Below, piece after piece: positions 1 through 6,092 of a DNA stretch of 49,400 nt; position 1 is the first letter of the stretch, and each line of letters starts with the position of its first letter. Both the position numbers and the translations under genes were made by a program. A model generated the notes under the pieces. The model did not search any database and was not told the DNA's origin. It saw nothing but the letters and a program-made list of their open reading frames with translations. Origin of the DNA: a virus; IMG/VR virus record IMGVR_UViG_3300027869_000010, positions 1 through 49,400 of that record; one strand, written 5' to 3'.

Positions 1-137
1 CAGGAGTAGGCCACGGAGCTGCTGAGGTCAACATGCGTCTCGCCAGCTCCCCAGACGGCGGCGGCGGGCAGCGCGGCCTTGTTCGCCACCGGATAGGACC
101 AATGCGGGTCGCCGGCGGGGAAGGGGTTGACTTGGGC
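1..137. repeat. Left copy of terminal 137-bp overlap
   Basis: Bases 1-137 match 49264-49400 at 135 of 137 positions. The mismatches are 5 (a) against 49268 (t), and 132 (t) against 49395 (g). Joining the ends here yields an intact reading frame across the junction, so this is best read as the overlap of a circular or circularly permuted assembly. A short physical terminal repeat is less likely because both mismatches lie near the contig ends. Confidence 0.9.
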
Positions 138-227
138 GGTGGCGCGCTGATCGTGCGAGAGTAGCAGGGAGATGGTCAGCACCAGCGAGACGGACGGCAG
201 GGCGAGCAGCAGCAGAGTCTTGCGCAT
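1..227 (-). CDS. Exported fibre-like protein, N-terminal part (continues at 49400-48816)
   Basis: The gene starts with ATG at 227 and runs off the left edge. Joined through the terminal overlap it is 225 codons including the stop (224 aa). The N-terminus is a typical signal peptide: MRK, a leucine-rich hydrophobic stretch to about residue 23, then a polar region with a likely cleavage site after ATA near residue 31. The exported part begins with a Pro/Gly/Trp-rich segment. No family is recognised. It follows the 101-aa gene at 231-536 with a 3-base gap. A signal peptide on a putative virion or surface protein is unusual, so it could also be a periplasmic or surface protein acting on the host. 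Confidence 0.85.
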   Translation of the reverse strand, partial: MRKTLLLLALPSVSLVLTISLLLSHDQRATAQVNPFPAGDPHWSYPVANKAALPAAAVWGAGETHVDLSSSVAYS

Positions 228-230
228 GAA

Positions 231-536
231 TCAGTCCTTTCCGGCGATCTCGACGGATGGGTAGAGGCGATGCACCTTGGCGAGGATTCGAGACTTGGCC
301 TGTCCCGTGCGGTGCCCCGCCATCTGCACGGCGAGGCGCGCGTGCTTCAGATCGGGAACCGGGAAGCTGTCGCCAGGGCCGGCGTGCGGCGCGTCCTGGC
401 GCTCCTGCGCCGTCAGGGCTGCGCGGGCGGCCGCTCCCCACGGAACCGCCCCGATGTCCGGCGAGGTGATGCGGCTCATGCGCCTGGCGACGACGGCCGG
501 GCGCATCTGCGCGTTGGTGATGGGCTCGGGGATCAT
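231..536 (-). CDS. Conserved small phage protein, DUF6582-like
   Basis: 101 aa, ATG at 536 overlapping the stop of the upstream 41-aa gene (ATGA). The C-terminal half carries GPGDSFPVPDLKHARLAV followed by a basic helix ending in a Tyr-Pro. This resembles the short DUF6582-type domain found in many phages (hxGPGxxFPIxDxxHAxxA). Its function is not known. I assign the family from the motif only. Confidence 0.8.
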   Translation of the reverse strand: MIPEPITNAQMRPAVVARRMSRITSPDIGAVPWGAAARAALTAQERQDAPHAGPGDSFPVPDLKHARLAVQMAGHRTGQAKSRILAKVHRLYPSVEIAGKD

Positions 537-658
537 GCGGGCCACTCCATGTGCCCGTTCTCGCGCAGCCAGTGCCGCCACCGCTCGCAGCCGACGAAAA
601 ATAACGGCACCTCGCAACGCTTCAGATGGACGATCAATTCCCGCGAGATGCTGACCAT
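533..658 (-). CDS. Very small hypothetical protein (41 aa)
   Basis: ATG at 658, stop overlapping the next start by four bases. The peptide is rich in Trp, Arg and His, with FFVGCERWRHW in the middle and no membrane segment. No family recognised. Support is the exact ATGA coupling to the 101-aa gene and the 9-base gap from the holin-like gene upstream. Confidence 0.6.
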   Translation of the reverse strand: MVSISRELIVHLKRCEVPLFFVGCERWRHWLRENGHMEWPA

Positions 659-667
659 TGGACTGGT

Positions 668-844
668 CTACTCGCTCGTCTTGCTGGCGGTGTGGATGCC
701 GAACCAGCCAGCCAGCGCGGACGCTGCGGCCAGGTAGGGATGCCAGGAGGCCGGCGCGACCTGCGCGGCGACTTGGAGGACGCCGAAGACGGCGGCGGCC
801 CACTTTGGAGTGTTGGGGCTTACGGGGTCCGGCAAGCCGGTCAT
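668..844 (-). CDS. Holin-like small membrane protein
   Basis: 58 aa, ATG at 844 with a strong Shine-Dalgarno GGAGGT five to six bases upstream. Two hydrophobic segments are visible: about residues 15-30 (WAAAVFGVLQVAAQVA) and 37-49 (YLAAASALAGWFG), followed by a short charged tail (HTASKTSE). Size and topology fit a small two-helix holin, and it sits between packaging genes and lipoprotein genes where lysis genes are common. No endolysin is recognised beside it, so the holin role is an inference. Confidence 0.7.
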   Translation of the reverse strand: MTGLPDPVSPNTPKWAAAVFGVLQVAAQVAPASWHPYLAAASALAGWFGIHTASKTSE

Positions 845-921
845 CAGCGACCTCCATGCCCGCGAGGGCGTTTCCTGGGAGTCTACGCCTGCGGGCGGGG
901 GAAGGCAAGGGCGGTGGATTG

Positions 922-950
922 CCCGGCTCCGGGGTGCCGCCGGAGCCGGG
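922..950 (-). other. Strong GC hairpin downstream of the permuted tRNA
   Basis: Arms 922-932 and 940-950 pair perfectly over 11 bp (CCCGGCTCCGG with CCGGAGCCGGG) around a 7-base loop. There is no T run on either side, so it is not a classical intrinsic terminator. It lies about 35 bases past the permuted tRNA and upstream of the holin-like gene. It could protect the tRNA transcript's 3' end or slow transcription. Confidence 0.6.
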
Positions 951-983
951 GTTCCATGCTGCCGCGTGCTGGGTTTTAAAGGG

Positions 984-1060
984 GAGAGTGGAGGCGTCCT
1001 AGGCCACTAGACGACGGGGGACGGTGTCCCTCGGATGGACTCGAACCACCGTTTCCTCCT
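984..1060 (-). tRNA. Candidate circularly permuted tRNA (Glu-like, 3' half before 5' half)
   Basis: Read 5' to 3' on the minus strand the order is: GGAGG (1059-1055, anticodon stem 3' strand), AAAC (1054-1051, variable loop), GGTGG (1050-1046), TTCGAGT T-loop (1045-1039), CCATC (1038-1034), acceptor 3' strand CGAGGGAC (1033-1026), ACC (1025-1023), acceptor 5' strand GTCCCCCG (1022-1015), TC, GTCT (1012-1009), D-loop AGTGGCCTA with G18G19 (1008-1000), GGAC (999-996), G, then CCTCC (994-990) and ACTCTC. The two halves pair: CCTCC with GGAGG 5/5, acceptor 7/8 with one C-A mismatch. The D-arm, the U13-G22 pair and the missing base 47 match bacterial tRNA-Glu. The ends meet in the anticodon loop; CUC is the best-guess anticodon but the extra A at the 5' side leaves it unsure. 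The ACC linker equals discriminator A73 plus C74C75. No ordinary 3' half lies downstream and no 5' half upstream. Confidence 0.72.
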
Positions 1061-1069
1061 GGACCTACG

Positions 1070-1075
1070 ATTATA
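1070..1075 (-). promoter_or_regulatory. -10 box (TATAAT) for the permuted tRNA
   Basis: A perfect TATAAT lies on the minus strand two bases after the large terminase stop codon and 10 bases before the tRNA-like GGAGG. A start site 6-7 bases downstream would fall at the GGTCCA just before the anticodon stem. No good -35 hexamer sits 17 bases upstream (atgcgg), so the box alone is the evidence. Read-through from the terminase genes could also transcribe the tRNA. Confidence 0.5.
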
Positions 1076-1077
1076 CC

Positions 1078-2751
1078 TCAAAGCCTGAACCCCCGCATCA
1101 TCTCCGACAAGCTCCCCTCCACCGTCTTCGGCATCGTGCGAGGACCTGGCGCCAAGGCGGCCTCTCCGGCCCTCCCGCGGCCCATCATGGTCCGGTAGGC
1201 GCCGTGGACCAGGCAGACCAGATACAGCCCCGCCATCCCGGGGTGTGAGTGCTGGTCGTGCTTCGGCTTGATGCGCTCGAGGTCCAGACCTTCGAGGACG
1301 GCGCCGCTCGGGATATCCCGGCGCCACTCCCTCACCGCCGCGTTCCACTTCCGGCAGCGCGAGTGCCAGATCAGCTTGCCGCTGTCCATGTAGTACTGTG
1401 CCGTCCGGATCAGCCACTCTCGGCCCTCGTTGGTGTTCGCCCAGTCCGGGAGGACCTGCAGCGGGATGCCGCCGGCGCGGAGGTTGGTCTCCCAGCTCTG
1501 CTGATCGCTCTCCCGGTTCTTGCCGGTGGGGTCGCCGACGTGCACGATGTGGCGGCCATAGCCGTTGCGCTGGACCCGCTGGCGCACATCCTTCGCCGCG
1601 GTGAGCCAATTCTCGGCGTACCACCACAGTTCGTCGTCGAGCCAGATCCGCGGAAGTTGATCGGGCCTGTTCGCCGGCGGCAGCTCGAGGAGTGCGAGCA
1701 GACAGACCAGCATGCTCGGCCCGGTGCCAAAGTCCCAGGCGCCGACCGAGACCAGCGCCCGCCGCGCTTCCTCCGGACCTCCGATGCCCTTCCAGCGGTC
1801 GTCTTCCTCGTCGTAGAGCAGGCGGGACCTCGCGGCGCGCGGGCAGTCGTCCTCGAGCGAGCCGGAGAAGCTGAAGATGGCAACGCCAGGCTCGACCTCG
1901 GTGCTGTTCCAGTTGCCCTCGAGCAGCCGATCGCCCTCGACGGGATCCTGCAGCAGCAGGTTGCCGGCATAGCCGGGGTCCCGCCGCTGAAGCGACGGGT
2001 TGTCCTCGAGCTTCGCCGGAATGAAGGTCACGCTCTTCGGCGGACCCTTGCGCGCGAGGTCTGGATTGGCCGCGGTCGCCTCGTCTTTGCTGTCGTACCA
2101 GCAGAGCACCTTCTTGCGGCGGTACAGCCAGCGGATGATGCCGCTACGCTCGGGGATCGGCAGGCCGATCACCGGGTCGATCCACCACGAGATGAGCTTC
2201 TTGATCCATGAGCGGCTATCTGGGTTGACGGTGGCGCGACAGTAGGGCTGGATGCCGCAGACGGAGCGGTTGCGGGAGAGCAGGTACCACCAGGTTGCCT
2301 CCGCGCGGATCTCCTCTTGCTCCCGCGTCTTGCCGGCACCGCGCCCTACGAGGGTGAGCTCGTCGTAGCCGAGATAGCAGATCTGTGCGCCCTGGTGCTC
2401 GTAGCGCTCTTTGGCGTGGTTCAGGTGCCCGAAGCTGATGGTGTTCCTGAAGGGCGGAAAGGTGAAGCTAAGCTCGTCCTCGCGGGGCCGCCCGCCGAGC
2501 GGGATGTAGAGGCCGCAGGCTTCGTCCCAGAGCGCGCCTTCCTCTGTGATCTGGGTCGAGGTCTGGCGGAAGATCTTGCCGCCAAAGCCAGGGACGGTGA
2601 AGAGGTGGCGCAGGGGCTCGAGGAGCAGGCCGTAGGACTTGCCGCCACCGGCAGCGCCGCCGTAGATGCAAATGTCGGCTGAGGTCGAGAGGAACCGTTC
2701 CTGTGGCCCGGGGTGGGGCCTGATGCGGGGGCGGTCTACGGCGGCTAGCAC
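1078..2751 (-). CDS. terL: Terminase large subunit
   Basis: 557 aa. This is the DNA-packaging motor: an N-terminal ATPase drives DNA into the prohead and a C-terminal RNase H-like nuclease cuts the concatemer. Walker A is GAAGGGKS at residues 32-39. Walker B is ICYLGYDE at 124-131. The coupling motif ATVNP is at 173-177. The nuclease acidic residues are D340 (in GAWDFG), D407 (in HVGDPTG) and D499 (in KHDQH). The length is normal for the family. It ends 18 bases before the permuted tRNA. The nearest upstream gene is the 51-aa gene at 2781, and the small subunit lies beyond three small genes rather than directly adjacent. Confidence 0.97.
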   Translation of the reverse strand: MLAAVDRPRIRPHPGPQERFLSTSADICIYGGAAGGGKSYGLLLEPLRHLFTVPGFGGKIFRQTSTQITEEGALWDEACGLYIPLGGRPREDELSFTFPPFRNTISFGHLNHAKERYEHQGAQICYLGYDELTLVGRGAGKTREQEEIRAEATWWYLLSRNRSVCGIQPYCRATVNPDSRSWIKKLISWWIDPVIGLPIPERSGIIRWLYRRKKVLCWYDSKDEATAANPDLARKGPPKSVTFIPAKLEDNPSLQRRDPGYAGNLLLQDPVEGDRLLEGNWNSTEVEPGVAIFSFSGSLEDDCPRAARSRLLYDEEDDRWKGIGGPEEARRALVSVGAWDFGTGPSMLVCLLALLELPPANRPDQLPRIWLDDELWWYAENWLTAAKDVRQRVQRNGYGRHIVHVGDPTGKNRESDQQSWETNLRAGGIPLQVLPDWANTNEGREWLIRTAQYYMDSGKLIWHSRCRKWNAAVREWRRDIPSGAVLEGLDLERIKPKHDQHSHPGMAGLYLVCLVHGAYRTMMGRGRAGEAALAPGPRTMPKTVEGSLSEMMRGFRL

Positions 2752-2780
2752 CGGGCCATTCTAGCGCTTGCGGTCCTGCT

Positions 2781-2936
2781 CTATGCCAACCTTCTCCAGC
2801 CTGGGCGTAGCCAACGACAGGCGGTGAGTGCTTTGTGATCGGGCAACGCCACCAGCAGCCTAATCTTTCCTTCGTCGTCGGCAACGGCCCACCATCCATC
2901 GCGCGTCTGCTGAGTCCAACCTTTCGGTAGCCTCAT
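2781..2936 (-). CDS. Small hypothetical protein (51 aa)
   Basis: The chosen ATG (2936) lies six bases after GAGGAG; an in-frame ATG at 2942 directly abuts that Shine-Dalgarno and is less likely. The peptide starts MRLPKGW and carries GWWAVADDEGKIRLLVALPD, which looks like a small beta-sheet protein with a basic Trp/Arg-rich end. No family recognised. It lies between the terminase subunits. Confidence 0.7.
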   Translation of the reverse strand: MRLPKGWTQQTRDGWWAVADDEGKIRLLVALPDHKALTACRWLRPGWRRLA

Positions 2937-3013
2937 CGTCATCTCCTCTCGCTCGTCTGAGCGTCCACGCGGGCCCTGCGGCCGCTGGCCTGGCGCAGGG
3001 CTGGCGAAGGCGA

Positions 3014-3277
3014 TCAGAATCGGTAGTCGTCGCGGACCACGCCAGGCTCGGCGGCCACGGAAAGCTCTGGTGGCTGCTGCGCCATAAACTCGCTGGCACC
3101 GCACCAGCAAGGCAACGCGCTCGGGTCCGCCCCCATGTTGAACCGCACGCCGGCGAGCGGGCACGCCTGGTGATGGGAGCGGCCACCCGAAGCCGCCCGG
3201 ATACGGTCGTTCAGGTCGCGCTGTGCCTCGTTCTGCCGAAGGCGTTCACCGAGAAGCACTAGAAGGTCCGTCTGCAT
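3014..3277 (-). CDS. Hypothetical protein with Cys/His pairs (87 aa)
   Basis: ATG at 3277 with AAGGAGAG upstream. Residues 36-60 hold HHQACPLAG and CWCGAS, spaced in a way that could bind zinc, after a helical N-terminus (LLVLLGERLRQNEAQRDLNDRIRA). No family recognised. It belongs to the terminase gene group. Confidence 0.7.
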   Translation of the reverse strand: MQTDLLVLLGERLRQNEAQRDLNDRIRAASGGRSHHQACPLAGVRFNMGADPSALPCWCGASEFMAQQPPELSVAAEPGVVRDDYRF

Positions 3278-3310
3278 TCGCTCTCTCCTTGGCCTTGCGG
3301 CCGGTAGTAG

Positions 3311-3517
3311 TCAGGCGGTGGCGATGTCCCACAGATCGGCGAGTCCGAGTGCGCCGTTCTCGCGGCGCCAGTGGATGCGGCCTACACGAACTGGATCACT
3401 CTCGGGCTCTGGGCGCAGGAGAGCGTTCGGGCGACGCGGTGTGCGAGCTGCGCCAAAGCTGTCTTGAGCTAGCAGCCTCTTGCGGGACTCTTGGGTTGGC
3501 GTGTAGTCAAGTTTCAT
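3311..3517 (-). CDS. Small hypothetical protein (68 aa)
   Basis: ATG at 3517 (MKLDYTPTQES) is chosen because GGGAGG lies upstream at good spacing; the longer form from 3547 would place the start before that site. The product is basic and Arg/Pro-rich with no membrane segment. No family recognised. The 112-base gap between this gene and the small terminase stop (3518-3629) holds no further gene that I can see. Confidence 0.65.
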   Translation of the reverse strand: MKLDYTPTQESRKRLLAQDSFGAARTPRRPNALLRPEPESDPVRVGRIHWRRENGALGLADLWDIATA

Positions 3518-3629
3518 CGGCTTTGTCCTCCCTTTCAATGGTGCCATCTTCGCATCAGGGAGAGGCCGAGTATGTAGGACAAGCGCCCGACTTTGTGAAA
3601 GGAAATCACCTACAAATGCAGGGGTTGCT

Positions 3630-4166
3630 TCAGGGTTTATCGCGCCCGTTCTCCGGCAGCTCGACCGTGGGGTAGACGGTGACCAGGGGACCGAGGGGCG
3701 CGCCGTCCTTGCCGGTGTGCTCCTGGGTGAGGCGGTCTCCGTAACGCTTCGGGGCGATCTTGCTCAAGTACCACTTGCGGGTGTCGACCCGCAGGCGCCG
3801 ATGCTCAATCATGTCGGCGGTCATCTTCTCGACCGTGACGGAGCCGTCCTCGTCCTGAGTCTCCTTGACCTTAACTCCCGGCTCACAGGTGTCGGCAACC
3901 TCGATCGTCTCTTCAGCCATGCGGTCGAGGCCGAGGTCTCTTGCGCGGGCGTACCTGGCAGCAAAACCTTCGCGGTCGTCGATGACCCAGCCGCGGACGG
4001 TCTGGTCCAGCGGCAGCGCGTCATCGGCGTCACAGATCGTCTTGAGGCCCTTCCCGGCCGCCAGGCGCTCAAGGATGATGGAGGCCGACTGCTCCGTGTA
4101 GACGCTCGGGCGCCCGCTGCCGCCACCGCTTGCCTTTCCTTTGCCAGCCATGATAGCCGTGCGCAC
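3630..4166 (-). CDS. terS: Terminase small subunit (Sf6 gp1-like)
   Basis: 178 aa. It would bind phage DNA at the pac or cos site and load the large subunit. The N-terminal helix-turn-helix region reads SIILERLAAGKGLKTICDADD, followed by QTVRGWV and the FAARYARARDLGLDRMAEE helix. The C-terminal oligomerisation part has the family's RLRVDTRKWYLSKIAPKRYGDR. This is the pattern of Sf6-type small terminases. The start is GTG at 4166 (weak GGGGG site) or ATG at 4151. Three small genes separate it from the large subunit. Confidence 0.92.
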   Translation of the reverse strand: MRTAIMAGKGKASGGGSGRPSVYTEQSASIILERLAAGKGLKTICDADDALPLDQTVRGWVIDDREGFAARYARARDLGLDRMAEETIEVADTCEPGVKVKETQDEDGSVTVEKMTADMIEHRRLRVDTRKWYLSKIAPKRYGDRLTQEHTGKDGAPLGPLVTVYPTVELPENGRDKP

Positions 4167-4178
4167 GCCCCCGCGCGC

Positions 4179-4191
4179 AGAGTAGTACTCT
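4179..4191. promoter_or_regulatory. 13-bp palindrome before the small terminase start
   Basis: AGAGTA and TACTCT face each other around a central G, 13 bases upstream of the GTG start of the small terminase. A perfect palindrome in a GC-rich background could be an operator or the site recognised by the terminase itself. It overlaps the stop of the 60-aa gene. Confidence 0.35.
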
Positions 4192-4372
4192 ACCCCCTCC
4201 CACCCAGAGACAGGGTAGTGCTGACCGGCTCGTGCTGCTCGCGGTCGGGTCTCTTGAGGTGACGGGCAGCTGCCGCGACGAGGGCATCCAGAGCGGCCTG
4301 CATCTCAGCGCTCTTGGGCTCGCGGCAGGCGACGTGGACGCGGACGTCGCCGAGCTTGGTCCAGTAGCTCAT
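4190..4372 (-). CDS. Small hypothetical protein (60 aa)
   Basis: ATG at 4372 overlaps the upstream stop (ATGA). The sequence opens MSYWTKLGDVRVHVACRE and continues as a helical AEMQAALDALVAAAARHL. No family recognised. Last gene of the tightly coupled small-gene run before the small terminase. Confidence 0.7.
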   Translation of the reverse strand: MSYWTKLGDVRVHVACREPKSAEMQAALDALVAAAARHLKRPDREQHEPVSTTLSLGGRG

Positions 4373-4554
4373 GGCCGCAGGGCTCGCTGGAAGACGGCAA
4401 CGCGCTTTACGATCTCAGCGAGATCGTCAGCGTCGGCGGGGGTCAGGGGGCTGTCTTCGAGGCCGACTACCTGGATGCCGCGCGCGGTCGCGATGACGTA
4501 GCGGCCGGGGCTGACATCCACGGCGTCAGGGCCGAGGCCGATCGGGATTCTCAT
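4369..4554 (-). CDS. Small hypothetical protein (61 aa)
   Basis: ATG at 4554 overlaps the preceding stop by four bases. A beta-rich N-terminal half (VSPGRYVIATARGIQVVGL) is followed by an acidic helix (ADADDLAEIVKRVAVFQRAL). No family recognised. Coupled on both sides, so very likely translated. Confidence 0.72.
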   Translation of the reverse strand: MRIPIGLGPDAVDVSPGRYVIATARGIQVVGLEDSPLTPADADDLAEIVKRVAVFQRALRP

Positions 4555-4802
4555 GCCGGCAGGCTCCGGAGGGTGGCGACGAGATCGTTGACGGCCTCGA
4601 TCGCCGCTGTCTTCGCCGCCTCATGGTTGCTGCATGCGGTCTCGTTGAGCGGCATCCGCTGTCGGACCCCCCAAGTGCGATAGACCTCGCGCGCCAGGGC
4701 TTGCGGCACCATCATCCAGTGCCGGCCGCACATGAGGAAGCGGAGCGTGTTGATCTTGGCCGAGCAGTCGGTGACGGGGCAGAGGCTGGCGGAGGGCGTC
4801 AT
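4551..4802 (-). CDS. Small protein with cysteine pairs (83 aa)
   Basis: ATG at 4802, four-base overlaps on both sides. The N-terminal half has CPVTDCSAKI and then FLMCGRHWMMVP, an arrangement (CX4C, then CX2H) that could hold zinc. It is followed by a helical C-terminus (HEAAKTAAIEAVNDLVATL). The CxxxxC...CxxHW pattern is common in small phage proteins of unknown role. Confidence 0.75.
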   Translation of the reverse strand: MTPSASLCPVTDCSAKINTLRFLMCGRHWMMVPQALAREVYRTWGVRQRMPLNETACSNHEAAKTAAIEAVNDLVATLRSLPA

Positions 4803-5014
4803 CGGCGCATCCTGACCGACACGGGGATTCGATCCAGCTCGTTGGCGAGGGCAGTCAGCGCCCTCCGCCGAAGAACGCGCGCCTGCCGCTCAGCGCTCGG
4901 CCCGCGCGACCGGAAGCCAGTGGGCGACTCGCCGGTGTTCGCGCTCTTGACGGAGCTGAGACCGAGCGGCCCAGACTTGCCGCCGTGGAAGCGCGCACCG
5001 CCAGGTCCGCTCAT
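4799..5014 (-). CDS. Small basic hypothetical protein (71 aa)
   Basis: ATG at 5014, coupled by ATGA at both ends. Gly/Ser/Arg-rich N-terminus, then a basic helix (ERQARVLRRRALTALANELDRI). It might bind nucleic acid by charge, but no domain is recognised. Confidence 0.68.
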   Translation of the reverse strand: MSGPGGARFHGGKSGPLGLSSVKSANTGESPTGFRSRGPSAERQARVLRRRALTALANELDRIPVSVRMRR

Positions 5015-5277
5015 GGCTCCCTCCGCGCCGGCTGGTTACCGGCGAGTTCCAACCTGCGAGTGACGGAACACATCAACTCGGCGGATCTTCTCGCGAGGCT
5101 TACGGCCACGGCTGCGATGGCTTGCGGGCGCACGTTTAGGAACTCGGCCCGCACCTCATCGGCCGCCGCCCTGATGCGCATTACCGCTAAGCCGTTCTCG
5201 CTCCCGCATTGACTCGCGAGGTGATCTGCCACCTCGTCCAGGCGATCGACGACTAGCTTCGCCATCTCCGTGTTCAC
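5011..5277 (-). CDS. Small hypothetical helical protein (88 aa)
   Basis: The GTG at 5277 is chosen: it overlaps the previous stop (GTGA) and GGGAGG lies upstream. An ATG at 5265 is the alternative. The product is almost wholly helical and acidic/Ala-rich (LVVDRLDEVADHLA, IRAAADEVRAEFL, AIAAVAVSLARRSAELM). No family recognised. Confidence 0.7.
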   Translation of the reverse strand: MNTEMAKLVVDRLDEVADHLASQCGSENGLAVMRIRAAADEVRAEFLNVRPQAIAAVAVSLARRSAELMCSVTRRLELAGNQPARREP

Positions 5278-5405
5278 TTCCCACCCTCCCGCACCAGATG
5301 GTGTCCTTTGCGCTTGCCGCCGCGCACCAGATGATGCCCCGGCCGCTCGCCCTTCTTCGCCACCTTGGGCTTCTTCGGCCTGGGGTGCTTCGCGGGCCAG
5401 GTCAT
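5274..5405 (-). CDS. Small lysine/arginine-rich protein with internal repeat (43 aa)
   Basis: ATG at 5405 shares one base with the upstream stop (TGATG). The peptide is strongly basic and contains the six-residue unit GHHLVR twice, each followed by a Gly/Lys stretch (GGKRK, EGGK). The high charge suggests binding to nucleic acid. No family recognised. Confidence 0.6.
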   Translation of the reverse strand: MTWPAKHPRPKKPKVAKKGERPGHHLVRGGKRKGHHLVREGGK

Positions 5406-5641
5406 CAAATCTCCGCAGTCCGAATTCCCTGGACGCCAGCGTCTGCGGTCGCATGCCTGAACTCCGGCCGCATGGCCGCCAGCGCTTCGAGGGCGCGGCG
5501 CACAGCAGCCTTCTCGCCATGTGCCAGGCTCCGGCTCTCGCACCGTGTATCGTAGCCGTACCAGTACGACGAGCGGTACTCGGGGCACATCGCGAGGTGG
5601 GTACCGTCTAGAAACTCCTCCCGGCTCCGTGTCCAGCTCAT
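5405..5641 (-). CDS. Small hypothetical protein (78 aa)
   Basis: ATG at 5641 overlaps the upstream stop (ATGA). Aromatic-rich centre (CPEYRSSYWYGYDTRCES) followed by a helix (GEKAAVRRALEALAAM). No family recognised. The central block resembles short phage proteins in which a Tyr/Trp-rich loop precedes a helix, but no function is known. Confidence 0.68.
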   Translation of the reverse strand: MSWTRSREEFLDGTHLAMCPEYRSSYWYGYDTRCESRSLAHGEKAAVRRALEALAAMRPEFRHATADAGVQGIRTAEI

Positions 5642-5904
5642 CGCCCTGTCTCCCGCAGCGGCGAGCTTCCCAGCCCCCGGCGCCGCGGATACTGCACGAC
5701 CTCCGCAGGCGCCTCCTGGGGAAGCGGGAGCGCAACGGCGGCGCTGAGCATCTCGCCCGATCCCCCGTGCCGCAGGCAGTGCGTCTGTCCCTTGCGCGAC
5801 GGCTCGAAGAGGCCACTGCCGGGACAGTCGGGACAGGACGGCAGGCCGGCGCCGGGCGGACGGGAATCCTCGAGGCGTCGGGCGTGGAAGAAGGGCTCGC
5901 TCAT
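5638..5904 (-). CDS. Small protein with zinc-knuckle-like cysteines (88 aa)
   Basis: ATG at 5904, four-base overlaps on both sides. Residues 24-46 carry CPDCPGSGLF and then HCLRHGG, a CX2C...CX2H pattern suited to zinc. The rest is Pro/Arg-rich and probably flexible. No family recognised. Confidence 0.7.
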   Translation of the reverse strand: MSEPFFHARRLEDSRPPGAGLPSCPDCPGSGLFEPSRKGQTHCLRHGGSGEMLSAAVALPLPQEAPAEVVQYPRRRGLGSSPLRETGR

Positions 5905-6092
5905 GAGCGCGACTCCTCAGCCCTCGCCACCAGGAGTCGCCCGAGTTCATCGAGAAGAGCCTCAGCCGCATGCCCGGTCAAACTGTAGGGATACCAGGCC
6001 TCCTGCCGGGCGCGTCTGTACCAGAGGCGTGGCCCGCGCTCCTCGATCACCACGCGGTAGGTGATCTGACCAGCCGACCATTCGTGGCTCAT
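5901..6092 (-). CDS. Small hypothetical protein (63 aa)
   Basis: ATG at 6092, coupled by ATGA at both ends. A compact beta/alpha pattern: ITYRVVIEERGPRLWYRR as strands, then a helix AAEALLDELGRLLVARAEE. No family recognised. Confidence 0.7.
   Translation of the reverse strand: MSHEWSAGQITYRVVIEERGPRLWYRRARQEAWYPYSLTGHAAEALLDELGRLLVARAEESRS

Noticed and set aside
922-950. Rho-independent terminator after the tRNA
   Set aside because: The stem is strong but no run of T follows on either strand, so it is listed only as a hairpin.
984-1060. Ordinary tRNA or attachment site (attP) built from a tRNA fragment
   Set aside because: No standard-order tRNA can be read: no 3' half lies after the D-arm and no 5' half before the T-arm. 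An attP copy would hold one continuous part of a tRNA, not two swapped halves whose stems pair, and no integrase gene is seen.
1078-2751. Recoded stop codons (genetic code change)
   Set aside because: Long core genes (terminase, portal, capsid, tape measure) are open with the standard code and use all three stops normally.
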